This document shows positions 13,594-14,027 of a stretch of 14,027 bases of DNA, one piece after another. Origin of the DNA: JAAYXU01 sp050942555 (GTDB lineage: Bacteria > Bacillota > Clostridia > Christensenellales > UMGS416). Position numbers and translations under genes: made by a program. Under the pieces are notes generated by a model. It worked only from the letters and a program-made list of their open reading frames with translations. It was not told the origin of the DNA and did no database searches. The stretch is taken from positions 1 through 14,027 of the forward strand of contig JBMNNN010000033.1 of assembly GCA_050942555.1 (NCBI GenBank), read 5' to 3'. How positions within the stretch are numbered: position 1 is the stretch's first letter; the number at the start of each line of letters is the position of its first letter.

Positions 13594-14027
13594 TCATGAT
13601 TCCACAGGGATAATTTTGATTTTTTCGGCCGGCTCACCCGACTCCTGGCGCACGATGTCCAGTATCTGAGCCACCTGTATTTCGCTGAGTGAGGACGCCT
13701 GCACCACGACGTTGATAGAGTTTTCGCCGCAGGTGACGATATTTTTCGTAAACCCCTTGGCCGCAAGCAGGCCTTCAATCTTCATTTCCAGTTCCATGCA
13801 GCGGACAAGGTTCAGCTTTTCCTCCTGGGCCAGCTTCAGCGTGGACGCGTCGGTCTTTTCGTTATCGATAATACTGTCCAGGTAGGTGATCTCGTCCTCT
13901 CGGGTCTCTTCCCGCTGCTGGGCGAATACCGCCATGCTGTCCTTCGAACTGCTAACGGGGGCATTGGTCGTACCGGGCGCAGCCGAGCGGCTGGACGACA
14001 GCAGCCCTCCTGTTTTGGATGTCTGCG
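13594..14027 (-). CDS. spoIIIAH: Stage III sporulation protein AH (partial, N-terminus outside window)
   Basis: SpoIIIAH is made in the mother cell. Its extracellular domain meets forespore SpoIIQ to form the channel, or feeding tube, across the two engulfment membranes. The frame is open to the right edge, so 144 codons are visible and the start and the membrane segment lie outside. The visible part begins with a Ser/Thr/Ala/Pro-rich linker (SSSRSAAPGTTNAP), followed by a helical charged region (AQQREETREDEITYLDSIID) and the EscJ/YscJ-like ring domain, which includes MKIEGLLAAKGF, INVVVQASSLSEIQVAQI and IKIIPVES at the end. An internal ATG at 13935 is not the start, because the family-like sequence continues upstream. 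No terminator separates it from the asp23 promoter, so read-through is possible during sporulation. Confidence 0.92.
   Translation of the reverse strand, partial: QTSKTGGLLSSSRSAAPGTTNAPVSSSKDSMAVFAQQREETREDEITYLDSIIDNEKTDASTLKLAQEEKLNLVRCMELEMKIEGLLAAKGFTKNIVTCGENSINVVVQASSLSEIQVAQILDIVRQESGEPAEKIKIIPVES

Noticed and set aside
1..14027. Mobile elements, CRISPR arrays, tRNA or rRNA genes, toxin-antitoxin or defence systems
   Set aside because: I found no transposase or integrase motifs, regularly spaced direct repeats, tRNA-like cloverleaf or defence genes. The gene order is that of a conserved chromosomal backbone.

Overview
All the genes I can support lie on the minus strand. They form one long, tightly packed series typical of a spore-forming Bacillota of the class Clostridia with a GC-rich genome. 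Sporulation genes sit at both ends: spoIIIAH enters at the right edge and the probable start of spoIVB leaves at the left edge. The gene order spoIIIAH, asp23, amaP, DUF2273, nusB, folD, xseA, xseB, ispA, ..., dxs, tlyA, nadK, argR, recN, spoIVB is a conserved Clostridia backbone. GTG and TTG starts are frequent. The genus cannot be fixed from the sequence alone.

Layout, in the direction of transcription (right to left). (1) 14027-13594: the 3' part of spoIIIAH. (2) A clear sigma-A promoter (13562-13590) starts an operon of asp23, amaP and a DUF2273 membrane protein. A hairpin-rich 140-base gap separates asp23 from amaP. The operon continues into nusB, folD, xseA, xseB, ispA, a DUF212 membrane phosphatase-like protein and a YhhN (lysoplasmalogenase-like) membrane protein. 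(3) About 7282-6709: a roughly 575-nt structured non-coding RNA with its own near-consensus promoter and a helix joining its two ends. Its place directly ahead of a four-helix membrane protein and dxs, its size and its structure identify it as OLE RNA (Ornate, Large, Extremophilic). The membrane protein is then the partner OapA. (4) oapA, dxs and tlyA follow, with ATGA stop/start overlaps at both junctions. (5) A second promoter just after tlyA drives nadK, argR and recN, followed by a 235-base gap and the probable spoIVB start.

Functionally the window combines isoprenoid precursor and chain synthesis (dxs, ispA), DNA repair (recN, xseA, xseB), one-carbon metabolism (folD), NADP supply (nadK), arginine control (argR), rRNA transcription and modification (nusB, tlyA), an envelope Asp23 module and sporulation. 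At several junctions the start codon was re-chosen from Shine-Dalgarno position, stop/start overlap or family length (argR, tlyA, nadK, oapA, folD, asp23). The most interesting element is the OLE RNA with OapA. It is a known but still poorly understood RNA-membrane protein system, and I found no convincing evidence of a wholly undescribed system.
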